Positions 8,674 to 17,644 of a DNA stretch of 64,000 bases are shown here, piece after piece (position 1 is the first letter of the stretch; each line of letters opens with the position of its first letter). Source of the DNA: Sulfurovum sp. UBA4779 (GTDB lineage Bacteria > Campylobacterota > Campylobacteria > Campylobacterales > Sulfurovaceae); assembly GCA_002403155.1 (NCBI GenBank), contig DHHF01000007.1, forward strand, positions 23,256 to 87,255, written 5' to 3'. Under the pieces are notes generated by a model. It saw only the letters and a list, made by a program, of their open reading frames with translations, had not been told where the DNA came from and did no database searches. The translations under genes and the position numbers were made by a program.

Positions 8674-9858
8674 ATGCGAGTCTATTTGGACAATAACGCA
8701 ACGACTATCGTCGACCCCCATGTATTTGAAACGATGGAGCCCTATTTTGTACAAAAATACGGCAATCCAAACTCTTTGCATGACTTTGCAAGCGAAACGC
8801 ATCCGGCCATAAAACAAGCCATGGAAAAAATCTACGCAGGCATTCATGCGCCCAAAGAAGATAGCGTCGTCATTACTTCTTGTGCAACGGAAAGCAACAA
8901 CTGGGTGCTTAAAAGTATTTACTTTCAGTATATTCTCACGGGAAGAAAAAATCATATTATTCTCAGCGAAGTAGAACACCCTTCCGTGATTGCCACGGCA
9001 AAGTTTATCGAAAGTATGGGGTGCAGGGTTACCTACCTGCCGATAAATAGTGAAGGCTTGATCGATCCGCAAAGCGTAAGAGACAATATCACCGATAAAA
9101 CCGCATTGGTTTCGGTAATGTGGGTCAACAACGAAACAGGCGCTATCTTTCCCGTAGAGGAGATAGGCAATATCTGTGCAGAGCACAAAGTACTCTTTCA
9201 TACCGATGCCGTACAAGCCGTAGGGAAATTGCCCATAGATGTACAAAGTTTCAATGTTGACTACCTCACAATGTCGGCACACAAATTCCATGGGCCCAAA
9301 GGCGTGGGCGCACTTTATATGAAAAAAGGCAAAGAACTGTTGCCGCTTTTGCACGGGGGGTCTCAAATGGGGGGATACCGCTCAGGCACACTCAACGTTC
9401 CGGGTATCGTCGGGATGGGCAGAGCGATGGAGCAGGCAGTAGACGCGCTTGATTTTGAGATGCATGATATCCGCGAATTGAGAGATGCTTTTGAAGAGGA
9501 GCTGCTTAAAATCCCCGATACTTTCGTCGTGACCCCCAGAGAAAAAAGAGTAGCCAACACCATTCTTATCTCATTTAGGGGAATTGAGGGCGAATCGATG
9601 CTTTGGGACCTTAACCGCGAAGGAATCGCAGCAAGTACGGGTTCGGCTTGTGCAAGCGAGGATTTGGAGTCCAATCCGGTGATGGAAGCCATAGGCGCGG
9701 AAGCGGATTTGGCCCATACTGCTGTAAGGTTTTCACTCAGCCGATACACCACGAAAGAAGAGCTTGATTATACGCTTGAGGCAGTTAAAAAAGCCGTTAC
9801 AAGACTTCGAAGCATTTCAAGCTCTTATGCCTATGCGCCTGAAGGCTATAAAAACTAA
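8674..9858 (+). CDS. nifS: NifS-type cysteine desulfurase
   Basis: This 394-residue PLP enzyme takes sulfur from cysteine as a persulfide for Fe-S cluster assembly. The N-terminus VYLDNNATT, the ATESNNW segment near residue 71, HTDAVQAVGK near residue 177, the PLP-lysine motif MSAHKFHGPKG near residue 200 and the active-site cysteine loop STGSACAS near residue 324 are all present. It lies 44 bp before nifU, the matching scaffold. In Campylobacterota this NifS/NifU pair usually serves as the general Fe-S system and does not require nitrogen fixation; no nif structural genes are seen here. An AAAGGA box precedes the ATG. Confidence 0.95.
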   Translation: MRVYLDNNATTIVDPHVFETMEPYFVQKYGNPNSLHDFASETHPAIKQAMEKIYAGIHAPKEDSVVITSCATESNNWVLKSIYFQYILTGRKNHIILSEVEHPSVIATAKFIESMGCRVTYLPINSEGLIDPQSVRDNITDKTALVSVMWVNNETGAIFPVEEIGNICAEHKVLFHTDAVQAVGKLPIDVQSFNVDYLTMSAHKFHGPKGVGALYMKKGKELLPLLHGGSQMGGYRSGTLNVPGIVGMGRAMEQAVDALDFEMHDIRELRDAFEEELLKIPDTFVVTPREKRVANTILISFRGIEGESMLWDLNREGIAASTGSACASEDLESNPVMEAIGAEADLAHTAVRFSLSRYTTKEELDYTLEAVKKAVTRLRSISSSYAYAPEGYKN

Positions 9859-9902
9859 AAAATATAAAGTGTGTACTAAGAAAATGAAGAAAGGAAAAAA
9901 TT

Positions 9903-10874
9903 ATGGGAATGGATAGTTTAATCGGCGGAACCATCTGGTCTGAATACAGTCAAAAAGTAACAGATCAAATGAACAACCCCACAAACAAAGGTGAGATTAC
10001 CCAGGAGCAGGCGGATGCGATGGGAGCCAAACTGATCATAGCGGATTTTGGAGCTGAAAGCTGCGGGGATGCAGTAAGGCTTTACTGGGCGGTTGATCCT
10101 GACACCGACGTTATTCTTGATGCCAAATTTAAAAGTTTCGGATGCGGTACGGCGATTGCAAGCTCCAATACGATGGTAGAGCTTTGCAAAGGCAAAACGG
10201 TTGATGAAGCGGTCAAAATTACCAATATCGATGTAGAAAGTGCCATGAGGGATACTCCCGATAAACCTGCGGTACCCCCGCAAAAAATGCATTGCTCGGT
10301 AATGGCCTATGATGTGATCAAAAAAGCAGCCGCACTCTACAAGGGTGTCGACATGGAAAGCTTCGAAGCAGAGATTATCGTTTGCGAATGCGCACGCGTC
10401 AGCCTCTCTACCCTCAGGGAAGTAATCCGGCTCAATGACCTTACCACCGTAGAGCAGATCACCGATTACACCAAAGCAGGGGCTTTTTGCAAATCATGCA
10501 TCAGACCCGGCGGACATGAAAAAAGAGAGATTTATCTGGTCGATCTGCTAGAAGAGTACGAAAAAGAAAAGATGGCCAAAGCGGCAGATGCTGCTGCCAG
10601 CGGAGCAGCTATCGCTTTTGCCCAAATGACGGTTGTTCAAAAACTAAAAGCCGTAGACAAAGTCATCAATGACAATATCCGCCAAATGCTGATTATGGAC
10701 GGCGGGGATTTGGAGATTTTGGATATCAAAGAAAACGGTGCACATTTTGACATCTATATCCGATATCTCGGTGCCTGCAGCGGCTGCGCAAGCTCATCAA
10801 CCGGTACGCTTTATGCGATCGAGAATGTTCTAAGACATAAACTCGACGAAAATATACGTGTTCTTCCCATTTGA
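9903..10874 (+). CDS. nifU: NifU Fe-S cluster scaffold, three-domain form
   Basis: The 323-residue protein has the full NifU architecture. The N-terminal IscU-like domain has cysteines in SFGCGTAIASS near residue 78 and in QKMHCSV near residue 132. A central BFD-like [2Fe-2S] domain has CEC near residues 162-164 and a C-X2-C in FCKSCIRPG near residue 200. A C-terminal Nfu domain has LGACSGCASS near residue 295. It accepts sulfur from NifS and builds clusters for transfer. An alanine-rich linker near residue 235 joins the last domain. It is cotranscribed with nifS and followed by a strong hairpin. Confidence 0.95.
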   Translation: MGMDSLIGGTIWSEYSQKVTDQMNNPTNKGEITQEQADAMGAKLIIADFGAESCGDAVRLYWAVDPDTDVILDAKFKSFGCGTAIASSNTMVELCKGKTVDEAVKITNIDVESAMRDTPDKPAVPPQKMHCSVMAYDVIKKAAALYKGVDMESFEAEIIVCECARVSLSTLREVIRLNDLTTVEQITDYTKAGAFCKSCIRPGGHEKREIYLVDLLEEYEKEKMAKAADAAASGAAIAFAQMTVVQKLKAVDKVINDNIRQMLIMDGGDLEILDIKENGAHFDIYIRYLGACSGCASSSTGTLYAIENVLRHKLDENIRVLPI

Positions 10875-10884
10875 TTTTGCTTTG

Positions 10885-10912
10885 CTCCTTAGCGTATATA
10901 TTTGCTAAGGAG
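10885..10912. terminator. bidirectional terminator between nifU and a small membrane gene
   Basis: A 9-bp perfect stem (CTCCTTAGC and GCTAAGGAG) with a 10-nt AT-rich loop lies 10 bp after nifU and ends 1 bp before the convergent gene. TTTATCTT follows on the plus strand. Confidence 0.75.
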
Positions 10913-10913
10913 T

Positions 10914-11129
10914 TTATCTTCTAAACAACCCTATAATCTTTCTAACGATGACAAAGGGGATATAAACAATCAGTGTAAAAACCAGCGGATGGATCGCACC
11001 GATGCCGTAAGCGCCTGCCGAGGGCAGCGCCATGATGTGCTCTACGGGATGGTCTATCCACTCTTTAAAATGCATGCCTATGGCTAAAAACAAAAACAAT
11101 CCGATAAAGATGCCTAATTCTTTTTTCAT
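10914..11129 (-). CDS. small membrane protein of unknown function
   Basis: This is a predicted 71-residue protein with two hydrophobic segments: an N-terminal one (ELGIFIGLFLFLAIG) and a C-terminal one (HPLVFTLIVYIPFVIV), joined by a loop with several histidines (HFKEW, HPVEH). The start is set by a strong GGAGG box 6 bp before this ATG; longer upstream starts lack one. It ends with an arginine/lysine-rich tail. It lies 147 bp downstream of the activator of the double-cubane-like operon on the same strand and could be its last member, but the gap makes this uncertain. I do not recognise the family. Confidence 0.6.
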   Translation of the reverse strand: MKKELGIFIGLFLFLAIGMHFKEWIDHPVEHIMALPSAGAYGIGAIHPLVFTLIVYIPFVIVRKIIGLFRR

Positions 11130-11276
11130 TGCAGTTCCTCCAAACAATCCCGTAATCATATCGAAAAATATACAGAAAAAGAACATAAACCCCTCGTATG
11201 GGATTTTTTGTTTTTGTCGCGCTGCAACCTGCTGTTTCACATGCTATTTCAAAAGAATTTTCTCTTATAAACAATG

Positions 11277-12089
11277 CTACTGCTCACTCAAGGGCATTGT
11301 TCTAAACGCATCGCACGCCAATACGGCTGCACCGAAAGAGGTCGTAATCTGCGGATATTTGGGTACAAATATTTTTTTGCCGAGTTCATTTTCGATGGCA
11401 TGAACCAATCCCGTATTCAGTGCAGGCCCCCCGTCAAAATAGATATTTTCTTTGATACCTACCCTTTTGACCAATTTGACAATCCTTTTGGCGATCGAAT
11501 AGTGAACCCCTGCAACAATATCTTCGACACTGTGATTGTTTCCAAGCAGTCCGATAATCTCCGATTCGGCAAAAACAGCACAGGTACTGCTGATCGAGAG
11601 CGGAGTTCCGGTTGATTTGAAATGGTACTCGCCGAGCTCATCAACCCCTATTTCCAAATTCATCGCCACCACGTCCAAAAATTTTCCGGTTCCTGCCGCA
11701 CATCGGTCATTCATCGCAAAGTTCACTACATTGCCTTCATTGTCCAGCGAAATCGCTTTGCTGTCCTGTCCGCCGATGTTGATAATGGTTTTTATCTCTC
11801 CGTATTCTCTTGCTGCTTCTTGTGCCCCGATCGCATTGGCGGTAATTTCGCTGATATTTTCATCTGCTTCTTTAAACAGTTTTCTGCCATATCCCGTTGC
11901 AACGGTATATGCAATGTCATTTTGGCTGATATGCAGCTCATCGAGCAAACTTTGCAGTGTTTCTTTGGCATATTTATAAAACATGCTCCCGCTTGCATTG
12001 ATTTTAGATCCGACCAAACGTTTATTTTCATCCGTTACGGAAACCTTGATTGCCGTTGAGCCGATATCTATCCCTACAAAATAGTTCAT
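11277..12089 (-). CDS. BadF/HgdC-family ATPase, activator of a 2-hydroxyacyl-CoA dehydratase-like enzyme
   Basis: The 270-residue protein belongs to the ASKHA-type activators that hold one [4Fe-4S] cluster between two subunits and use ATP to inject a low-potential electron into a partner. The phosphate-1 motif GIDIGSTAIKVSV is at the N-terminus, and INIGGQDSKAI near residue 97 and FDGGPALNTG near residue 219 complete the nucleotide site. The two cluster cysteines are in DRCAAGTGKF near residue 123 and in SSTCAVFAESE near residue 162, as in HgdC. Its start codon overlaps the stop of the upstream gene by 4 bp (ATGA), which indicates translational coupling with its likely partner. Confidence 0.92.
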   Translation of the reverse strand: MNYFVGIDIGSTAIKVSVTDENKRLVGSKINASGSMFYKYAKETLQSLLDELHISQNDIAYTVATGYGRKLFKEADENISEITANAIGAQEAAREYGEIKTIINIGGQDSKAISLDNEGNVVNFAMNDRCAAGTGKFLDVVAMNLEIGVDELGEYHFKSTGTPLSISSTCAVFAESEIIGLLGNNHSVEDIVAGVHYSIAKRIVKLVKRVGIKENIYFDGGPALNTGLVHAIENELGKKIFVPKYPQITTSFGAAVLACDAFRTMPLSEQ

Positions 12090-13363
12090 CTTTTCATTCT
12101 CCGTCTGTTTTTTAACGATTCTATAAATGCTTCCACCCTCGTTGTAAGCTGTCCCTGCTGAGAGGGACTGTAGTCGCTTTCTATGTACAAAATTGCAATC
12201 CCCTCTTTTTCCATGGCAGCAAGCACGCTTCTTTGCTCCATTTCATACACTTGGCATCCGGCAAATGCCTGGTAGATGACTCCGTCTGCATGATAGCTCT
12301 TCACAAGATCGATGATCCTTCTGATCCTGTCGTTATTTTTTGTAAAAATGGGACAGGTGCACCCTTTGAGATATTTGTCCGCGATCGAATCGACCATATC
12401 ATTCAAAAACCACTCATCCACGCTGACCCTGTCATTAAACATCCTGTTGGAACTGCACGTTTCGTCTGCGACGATGATAGCATCGGATTGTTCGATGATC
12501 AAAGGAATTTTGTAATTGGGAAAAATCGGAGGCGAACCAGTGTAAACGATGCGCGGGCTTATTTTTCCGCCGGCATGCAGTTGGTTCTTGGCTCTTTGTT
12601 CTATCTCTTCTAGAAGTTCCTCAACGGCTGTGATCCAGTTGTCTATCCTGTCAAAGAAAAAAGCATTCGTAACCATCAACATATCTTTGCCCAAAATAGG
12701 CACAAACCTGTTTTTTCTAAGATCATTGAGTTTATGATAAAGCGTTTGAGCGTATCCTATTTTTTGGATCGAGGCTTGAAGGTTTTTTTTTGTGAGTTTT
12801 TTGCCGAGGCTATGGGACAAATCATGACTGAATTTCCGTACACTCCTTCTCCAATACTCTCTGCTCTCTTCGCTCTCTTTCGTTCTTGGAAAATCTACAT
12901 CCATCACTTCATAGCCAAAATTTTCCACAATGGCCCCGGCTTTGGTTTTTTGATCGCAGGTGGTCGGAGAAAAGATGATATCGGGTTTATCGCTGAAATT
13001 TCCCGAAGCCAAATGGCCTACCGTCGCTTTTACAAGCGGGCAGGACTTTGAAGGCATCAAATCACTTCCTATCTCGTCATCCGTATAAAAACCGTTGCAG
13101 AGCCTTAAAGGTACGCCATCGAGTGCATAGATGATCTCGGACGGTATCTGGATGCACATGGTTCCGACTTTTACTTTATCGGCATGCAGCGGTTCTTGTT
13201 TGCAATACACCCTTTCAAACAAATCATAAAAATAGTTCATCGCTTTTGGCGGCTCTTTGAACTCCTCTTTGATCATATTGAGCACTTTCACCGCTTCCAT
13301 CGCTTTGTGCCTATTTTGTTTTTGTTTGGGCGTTTCTATCGTATGTTTTATGTTATCGGTCAT
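12086..13363 (-). CDS. 2-hydroxyacyl-CoA dehydratase (HgdB/FldB)-like protein, probable double-cubane cluster protein
   Basis: The product of about 425 residues belongs to the HgdB family. Only one such subunit is encoded here, whereas true dehydratases need two. A single subunit paired with an activator is the pattern of double-cubane cluster proteins, such as that of Carboxydothermus and the E. coli YjiM/YjiL pair, which reduce small substrates with ATP-driven electrons. Cysteines are plentiful: GTMCIQIP near residue 71, LRLCNGF near 90, SKSCPLVKATVG near 109, PTTCDQK near 137, DETCSSN, KGCTCPIF and FAGCQVYE in the C-terminal half. I chose the ATG at 13363 because GGAG lies 7 bp upstream; 13366 is the alternative. 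It overlaps the upstream polyferredoxin gene by 11 bp. The substrate is unknown. Confidence 0.82.
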   Translation of the reverse strand: MTDNIKHTIETPKQKQNRHKAMEAVKVLNMIKEEFKEPPKAMNYFYDLFERVYCKQEPLHADKVKVGTMCIQIPSEIIYALDGVPLRLCNGFYTDDEIGSDLMPSKSCPLVKATVGHLASGNFSDKPDIIFSPTTCDQKTKAGAIVENFGYEVMDVDFPRTKESEESREYWRRSVRKFSHDLSHSLGKKLTKKNLQASIQKIGYAQTLYHKLNDLRKNRFVPILGKDMLMVTNAFFFDRIDNWITAVEELLEEIEQRAKNQLHAGGKISPRIVYTGSPPIFPNYKIPLIIEQSDAIIVADETCSSNRMFNDRVSVDEWFLNDMVDSIADKYLKGCTCPIFTKNNDRIRRIIDLVKSYHADGVIYQAFAGCQVYEMEQRSVLAAMEKEGIAILYIESDYSPSQQGQLTTRVEAFIESLKNRRRMKR

Positions 13364-14342
13364 CATTTTTCTCCAAACGGTCCATCCCCATTCTTTTTGC
13401 AAAGCCTTCTTTTGAAGAGCTAAATACCCTCATATTCAAAATATCCACATGCAAAGCATCATCTTCGGGACATGCCGCAACGCATTTCATACAAAACATG
13501 CAGTCATCCCTTAGGATATTTGTACTTATGACGTCATCGGCGATATCCTTGATCTGCATATCGCACACTTTATAGCAATCCCCGCATTTGGTGCATTTAT
13601 CCCCGTCTTTTCTAAGTTTCAAAAGCGACAGATCGGACATCGTATAATGCAGTGCGCTCATCGGGCAGAAAAAACAGAAAAATCTCTTCTTGATGAAACT
13701 CCCCACGAAAAATACTGCGGCAAACAAAACTCCGATTGTCGTTAGGATCATGGAAGTAACCGTCGAAAAATCGATTTTCCATTGGGAAAAATCACCTGAA
13801 AACATCGGAGAGATAACGCGTGCGGGGCATATCTGGCAAAAAGCGCCAGACCATTCTCTCCCCAAAACACCGACCCCCATCAGCAAAGGGATCACAATGA
13901 CGATGGCCAAAAAAATGTATTTGATTTTAGAGAGCTTTTCAAACTGCGCCTGAGAGTAGGTGCCGTATCTGATCCCGAGTTTTTTTCTCAATGCCGTTAT
14001 CCAGTCCTGCAAGGTACCAAACGGGCATGCATATCCGCACCACGCTTTATTTAAAACAACAAACCAGGCGACAAAAGTCAGCAATCCCACAAGGACCGAA
14101 ATAGCCGCAGCCCCAAAAAGCACATTTGCCGGCATGGCAAGCTGATGCTGCAAAGGCATAAAGTAGCAGGTTGCTCCCGTTTCGCTATTGTACGGACAGG
14201 CAAATATCGGGATGCTTGAGCCGAAATCTATCAAAACATATCCGCCGTACGCAAAGAGTACAAACATGGACAGCTGTATCCAAAATCTTACTTTGTTTAA
14301 CGGCATATTGTTGATCATGCGTCTGATTTTATTTTTCATCAT
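13353..14342 (-). CDS. NapH-like membrane polyferredoxin
   Basis: The predicted 329-residue protein has about five membrane segments. The cysteine motif CGYACPFGTLQDW near residue 120 is followed by FCQICPAR, FFCFFCPMSALHY, and two C-terminal [4Fe-4S] ferredoxin motifs, CTKCGDCYKVCDMQ and CMFCMKCVAACPED. This NapH/CcoG-like layout carries electrons between the membrane or quinone pool and a soluble acceptor. I set the start at the first ATG of the ATGATG pair because GAGG lies 6 bp upstream; longer forms read into the previous gene. It overlaps both neighbouring genes by 11-14 bp, so it is firmly inside the operon. It is a plausible electron source for the downstream activator, by inference. 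Confidence 0.85.
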   Translation of the reverse strand: MMKNKIRRMINNMPLNKVRFWIQLSMFVLFAYGGYVLIDFGSSIPIFACPYNSETGATCYFMPLQHQLAMPANVLFGAAAISVLVGLLTFVAWFVVLNKAWCGYACPFGTLQDWITALRKKLGIRYGTYSQAQFEKLSKIKYIFLAIVIVIPLLMGVGVLGREWSGAFCQICPARVISPMFSGDFSQWKIDFSTVTSMILTTIGVLFAAVFFVGSFIKKRFFCFFCPMSALHYTMSDLSLLKLRKDGDKCTKCGDCYKVCDMQIKDIADDVISTNILRDDCMFCMKCVAACPEDDALHVDILNMRVFSSSKEGFAKRMGMDRLEKNDDR

Positions 14343-16716
14343 ATCGAACCTCGGCAAAGGGTTTTGTTCTGTTTTTTCTAAATCTGTATACGATAAACGA
14401 TGCCAACAATAACGCCAACAGAGCAAATATCAAACCCTCTTTGTACGATTTGTACTCATCCTCATTCGGATAAAAAAAGAGAGGGTACGTCAGTGTATAG
14501 TGTGTTTTGGCGTAGCTTTCTGCGTTTAAAATACCGCTGCTGTTATCTTCATACGACAAAGAAATGAGCAGCATCCCTTTATGTCTTTTGTCAAACTCCG
14601 GCCATTTTGGAAAATAATCTTTGATGATGTTAAATTCTGCAATCCCCTCGCTGTCCGTTTTCAGACTTTTCACCCATCCTGTATCGGTAAATACTTTGAT
14701 ATCGGCATGTGCCAGCGGCTTGTTGTCAAAAAGCGCTTGAAACCTTAAGAGATCCCCGCTTGAATGGGTATAGAAAAAGCTGTCCTCTTTTTTGTCTCGC
14801 AATCTAATCAAATCAATTTTGTTTTTTTCCGCGATAAATGGTTGGCTTTTATGCGGCTCGTATACATCCGCAAGCCCATGGTTGCCGTTTAAAAACTCCA
14901 GCTTTGCACTTTTATAATGCAATATATTTTCTTTGGCTATCAGGCTATGAAAAAACAGAGTATAGTAGCCGTTATGGGGCATGTCAAAACGATAGGCCGT
15001 ACAGTTTTGTGCCGATTGGGTTTTGACGGGTTTTTCTGTATGTGACGTATCGTAGAGCAGCAATGCCCCGTCCAATTGTCCGATACACGCATTTTGTCCG
15101 AAATTTTCACCGTAAACCAGCCATACGTTTTGGGAAGGTACCGCCATGGGGTTGCCGCCATGCATGCCTCCTGTATAGGAGTTTCGAGAGCCGGCCCTTG
15201 GATCGCTGCAGGTAAAATAGATCAAATCGGTTGCCTTGATCATATGTTTAAAATCCAAAACTTCGCTGCTATCATCCGCGGGTTGTGATGCAGATTTGAC
15301 AAAAGAGGGCCTTTGGGAGATGCTTTGCCCGCCCATATGATGGGAATGGCCTGCTGCTTTAATGCCATAGACTTTAAACACATATCCCACATAGATATTG
15401 ATCCCTATAAAAAATATCACCAACAATGAAGCAAAAAAATAACCAAATATTTTTCTGATTTTGGTGCTTTCGATCAGCTTTAATCGTTTATACAGAAGCA
15501 TCAATGTCCAAATCACGCCGACCCATCGCAAAAATCCCAAATAGTGAAGCCAGGCATCACCTCTTTTAGCTAGCGGCACAGCTTCGGCGGCAAATCCGAA
15601 AGCCTGGGCAAACCCTTTCACAAGCGTCGCATAATCTTTAACAAAAAACATCTCCAGGGTATGCCCCAAAGAACCTAAAATGAAAAGCGGGGCAAATGCA
15701 TATCCTAAAGTCGAAAAAGTAGTGTTGAAATCTTTTTTAAGCACTACGGATGCCAGCCACAAGCCGAGTACCGCAAAAAATAGGCTCAGCACTATCGCAT
15801 ACATAAAAGCAAATCCGACACCGTATTCGCCCATGCCAAAAAATGCCGCCGTTTTGTTCCAGATCATCTCCTGTGCGATAGTGCTTCTTTCCAATCCATG
15901 CGCAAACGTCATCGCCACCGGTATCGCCGCCAAGATCAAAACAAATGCCCAAACTTCCGCATTGAGAGCTTTAAATTTTTTCTCCAGTATCTGTGCGGGC
16001 TTTGTCAATGTAAATTTTACCGCTTCGCAAGCGTTTGCACACTCCATGCACAAAGTACAGTCATCGGTATGATTTTTCGCGGCAAACGAAAAAGGCTTCA
16101 GATGGTACGGGCAGGAAGAGGCGCATTCAAACGTTTTGCACTCCTTGCAGCTCTCCGTATAGGTCTCCAGTTTGGTAAAGGAGAGTTTATCGTAAGCTCT
16201 GCTCATCGTCCCGATAGGACAGATATATTTGCAATAGCTCATGTCTTTATAGAGATAATAGAGAACAAATGCAACCGCGGTCATGCCGGCAAACAAACCG
16301 GCTGTCCCAAGCGGGCTTGATAAAAAACCCGGGAACACATAATAGGCCCCCCACCATCCGAAAATCAATAAAAAAATCCCTATATATCTATTTTGCATCC
16401 ATGCGGGCATCGTTTTTTTTAACCCTAAAGCGGTAATGTACTTGCCCAAAAATCCGTGCGGGCAGATCCCGCAAAATATTCTTCCGAATGTCGGAAGCGT
16501 CAGCAGCATAAAAAGCGGCCAAAACAAAACCCAAAAAACTGCACCGGTAAAAATATTCTCTTTGGCAGGGTTCATAAACCCGTAAAAGACGGCATAAAAA
16601 AACAAGAGCGCGACAGCGATTCTCATTCCCAATAAAAATTTCTTGTTTTTAAACACAAATCCCAAAATGGGCCTGTTGAAAATATCATTTTTGTCTCTTT
16701 TTACAAAATCAACCAT
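14329..16716 (-). CDS. large membrane polyferredoxin with periplasmic C-terminal domain
   Basis: The 795-residue protein starts with NapH/NosR-like membrane segments and cysteine motifs FCGICPHGFLG near residue 92 and CKYICPIGTMSR near residue 173. A ferredoxin region follows (CKECKTFECASSCPYH, CTLCMECANACEAV, residues 200-240), then several more membrane helices. After residue 460 comes a large predicted periplasmic part with a histidine-rich HSHHMGG and, near residues 665-740, a beta-sandwich-like segment (LAHADIKVFTDTGW, DSEGIAEFNI) resembling DUF4198/NikM-type domains. One last helix anchors the C-terminus. The ferredoxin core suggests transmembrane electron transfer. The histidine-rich part hints at metal binding, which is inference. 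I know of no characterised protein with this exact architecture. Confidence 0.75.
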   Translation of the reverse strand: MVDFVKRDKNDIFNRPILGFVFKNKKFLLGMRIAVALLFFYAVFYGFMNPAKENIFTGAVFWVLFWPLFMLLTLPTFGRIFCGICPHGFLGKYITALGLKKTMPAWMQNRYIGIFLLIFGWWGAYYVFPGFLSSPLGTAGLFAGMTAVAFVLYYLYKDMSYCKYICPIGTMSRAYDKLSFTKLETYTESCKECKTFECASSCPYHLKPFSFAAKNHTDDCTLCMECANACEAVKFTLTKPAQILEKKFKALNAEVWAFVLILAAIPVAMTFAHGLERSTIAQEMIWNKTAAFFGMGEYGVGFAFMYAIVLSLFFAVLGLWLASVVLKKDFNTTFSTLGYAFAPLFILGSLGHTLEMFFVKDYATLVKGFAQAFGFAAEAVPLAKRGDAWLHYLGFLRWVGVIWTLMLLYKRLKLIESTKIRKIFGYFFASLLVIFFIGINIYVGYVFKVYGIKAAGHSHHMGGQSISQRPSFVKSASQPADDSSEVLDFKHMIKATDLIYFTCSDPRAGSRNSYTGGMHGGNPMAVPSQNVWLVYGENFGQNACIGQLDGALLLYDTSHTEKPVKTQSAQNCTAYRFDMPHNGYYTLFFHSLIAKENILHYKSAKLEFLNGNHGLADVYEPHKSQPFIAEKNKIDLIRLRDKKEDSFFYTHSSGDLLRFQALFDNKPLAHADIKVFTDTGWVKSLKTDSEGIAEFNIIKDYFPKWPEFDKRHKGMLLISLSYEDNSSGILNAESYAKTHYTLTYPLFFYPNEDEYKSYKEGLIFALLALLLASFIVYRFRKNRTKPFAEVRYDEK

Positions 16717-16725
16717 TCTTTGCCT

Positions 16726-17388
16726 TTAAAGTATGAGGTGGCCGTTGAGTATTAAAACCCCGGTGATGAATAAAAACAGCGAAGCTGCAATGTGAATCAT
16801 TTTGGCATACGCTCTAAATTCCCTTAGCAATCCGCCGATAATCCGCGATAGAAAAAATCCGTAAAACAAAAAAGGGATCAGCGCCGCTCCGATTCCGAAA
16901 GACAATCCCAGGCCCAAAGCATCCAAGAGTGTTTTGCTGTTTGCTGCCAATGCGATAAGCGTTAAAACGGGGGCGCACGGATTGAATGCGACCATCGCAC
17001 CGATCCCGAACAATCCAAATTTGCCGATACCGGCGGTGCCAGGGAGCGGCGGCGCTGAAGCGCAGCTTTTTTTATTTTTACGAAAAATCCCATAGAGCAT
17101 CAAAAGCCCCATCATCATCGTAAATATCCCCAGTATCAACTGAAATATCGCATTGTCATTCAGTACTGCCTTAATCACACTCGCACTGCTAAGAGCAGCT
17201 GCGGAGATCATCGTATACGAAAAAATCCTTCCCAAACTAAACGGCAGCACGACCTCAACGGATCTTTTGAGGGTATCTGATCTTTGTACCAAAATCGGGC
17301 TCAAAAAAGGCATACACGTAAACATGCATGCCGTACTGCCGTAAGACAGTCCGATCACAAATAAAGAAAGATAAGACAATGTTTCCAC
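16726..17388 (-). CDS. CcdA/DsbD-like (TauE/SafE-annotated) membrane protein
   Basis: The 220-residue protein has six predicted membrane helices in two similar halves. A cysteine-proline motif lies in the first helix (CMFTCMPFLSPIL near residue 25) and another in the fourth (AFNPCAPVLTL near residue 138). That pairing matches CcdA/DsbD proteins, which carry reducing equivalents across the membrane by dithiol exchange. Automated annotation often calls such proteins sulfite exporter TauE/SafE. It is the first gene of the operon, 9 bp before the large polyferredoxin. A role in delivering electrons to periplasmic thiols or clusters fits the context but is inferred. Confidence 0.72.
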   Translation of the reverse strand: METLSYLSLFVIGLSYGSTACMFTCMPFLSPILVQRSDTLKRSVEVVLPFSLGRIFSYTMISAAALSSASVIKAVLNDNAIFQLILGIFTMMMGLLMLYGIFRKNKKSCASAPPLPGTAGIGKFGLFGIGAMVAFNPCAPVLTLIALAANSKTLLDALGLGLSFGIGAALIPFLFYGFFLSRIIGGLLREFRAYAKMIHIAASLFLFITGVLILNGHLIL

Positions 17389-17644
17389 GTTTATCGCTTG
17401 CCGTTTCTATCAATTTTGACAATCATCTCTCTTTGATCCTGTTTTGTTTTATGCATTGTATTTGGCCTCTCTTATTTTGCACGCTTTGTGCCGCAGCCGC
17501 TATGCATGAAGACGCATTATTTCCAAAAAATGTTAATTATCTGTTAAGCGGAAGTAACGCATTCACAATACAAAAAAATTATAAAAAATAATAAAAATAA
17601 TAATAATATTTCAAAAAGTAACCAAAGATTGAAAAGGGTACACT

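Noticed and set aside
8653..9366. Long minus-strand frame of 237 codons inside nifS
   Set aside because: It lies fully opposite a well-supported nifS gene and its translation has no recognisable domains, as expected for a shadow frame.
17379..17591. A 70-residue plus-strand frame with a hydrophobic start (MFPRLSLAVSINF)
   Set aside because: It overlaps the start of the divergent CcdA-like gene, has no clear ribosome-binding site, and shows no family resemblance; it is more likely chance in the leader region.
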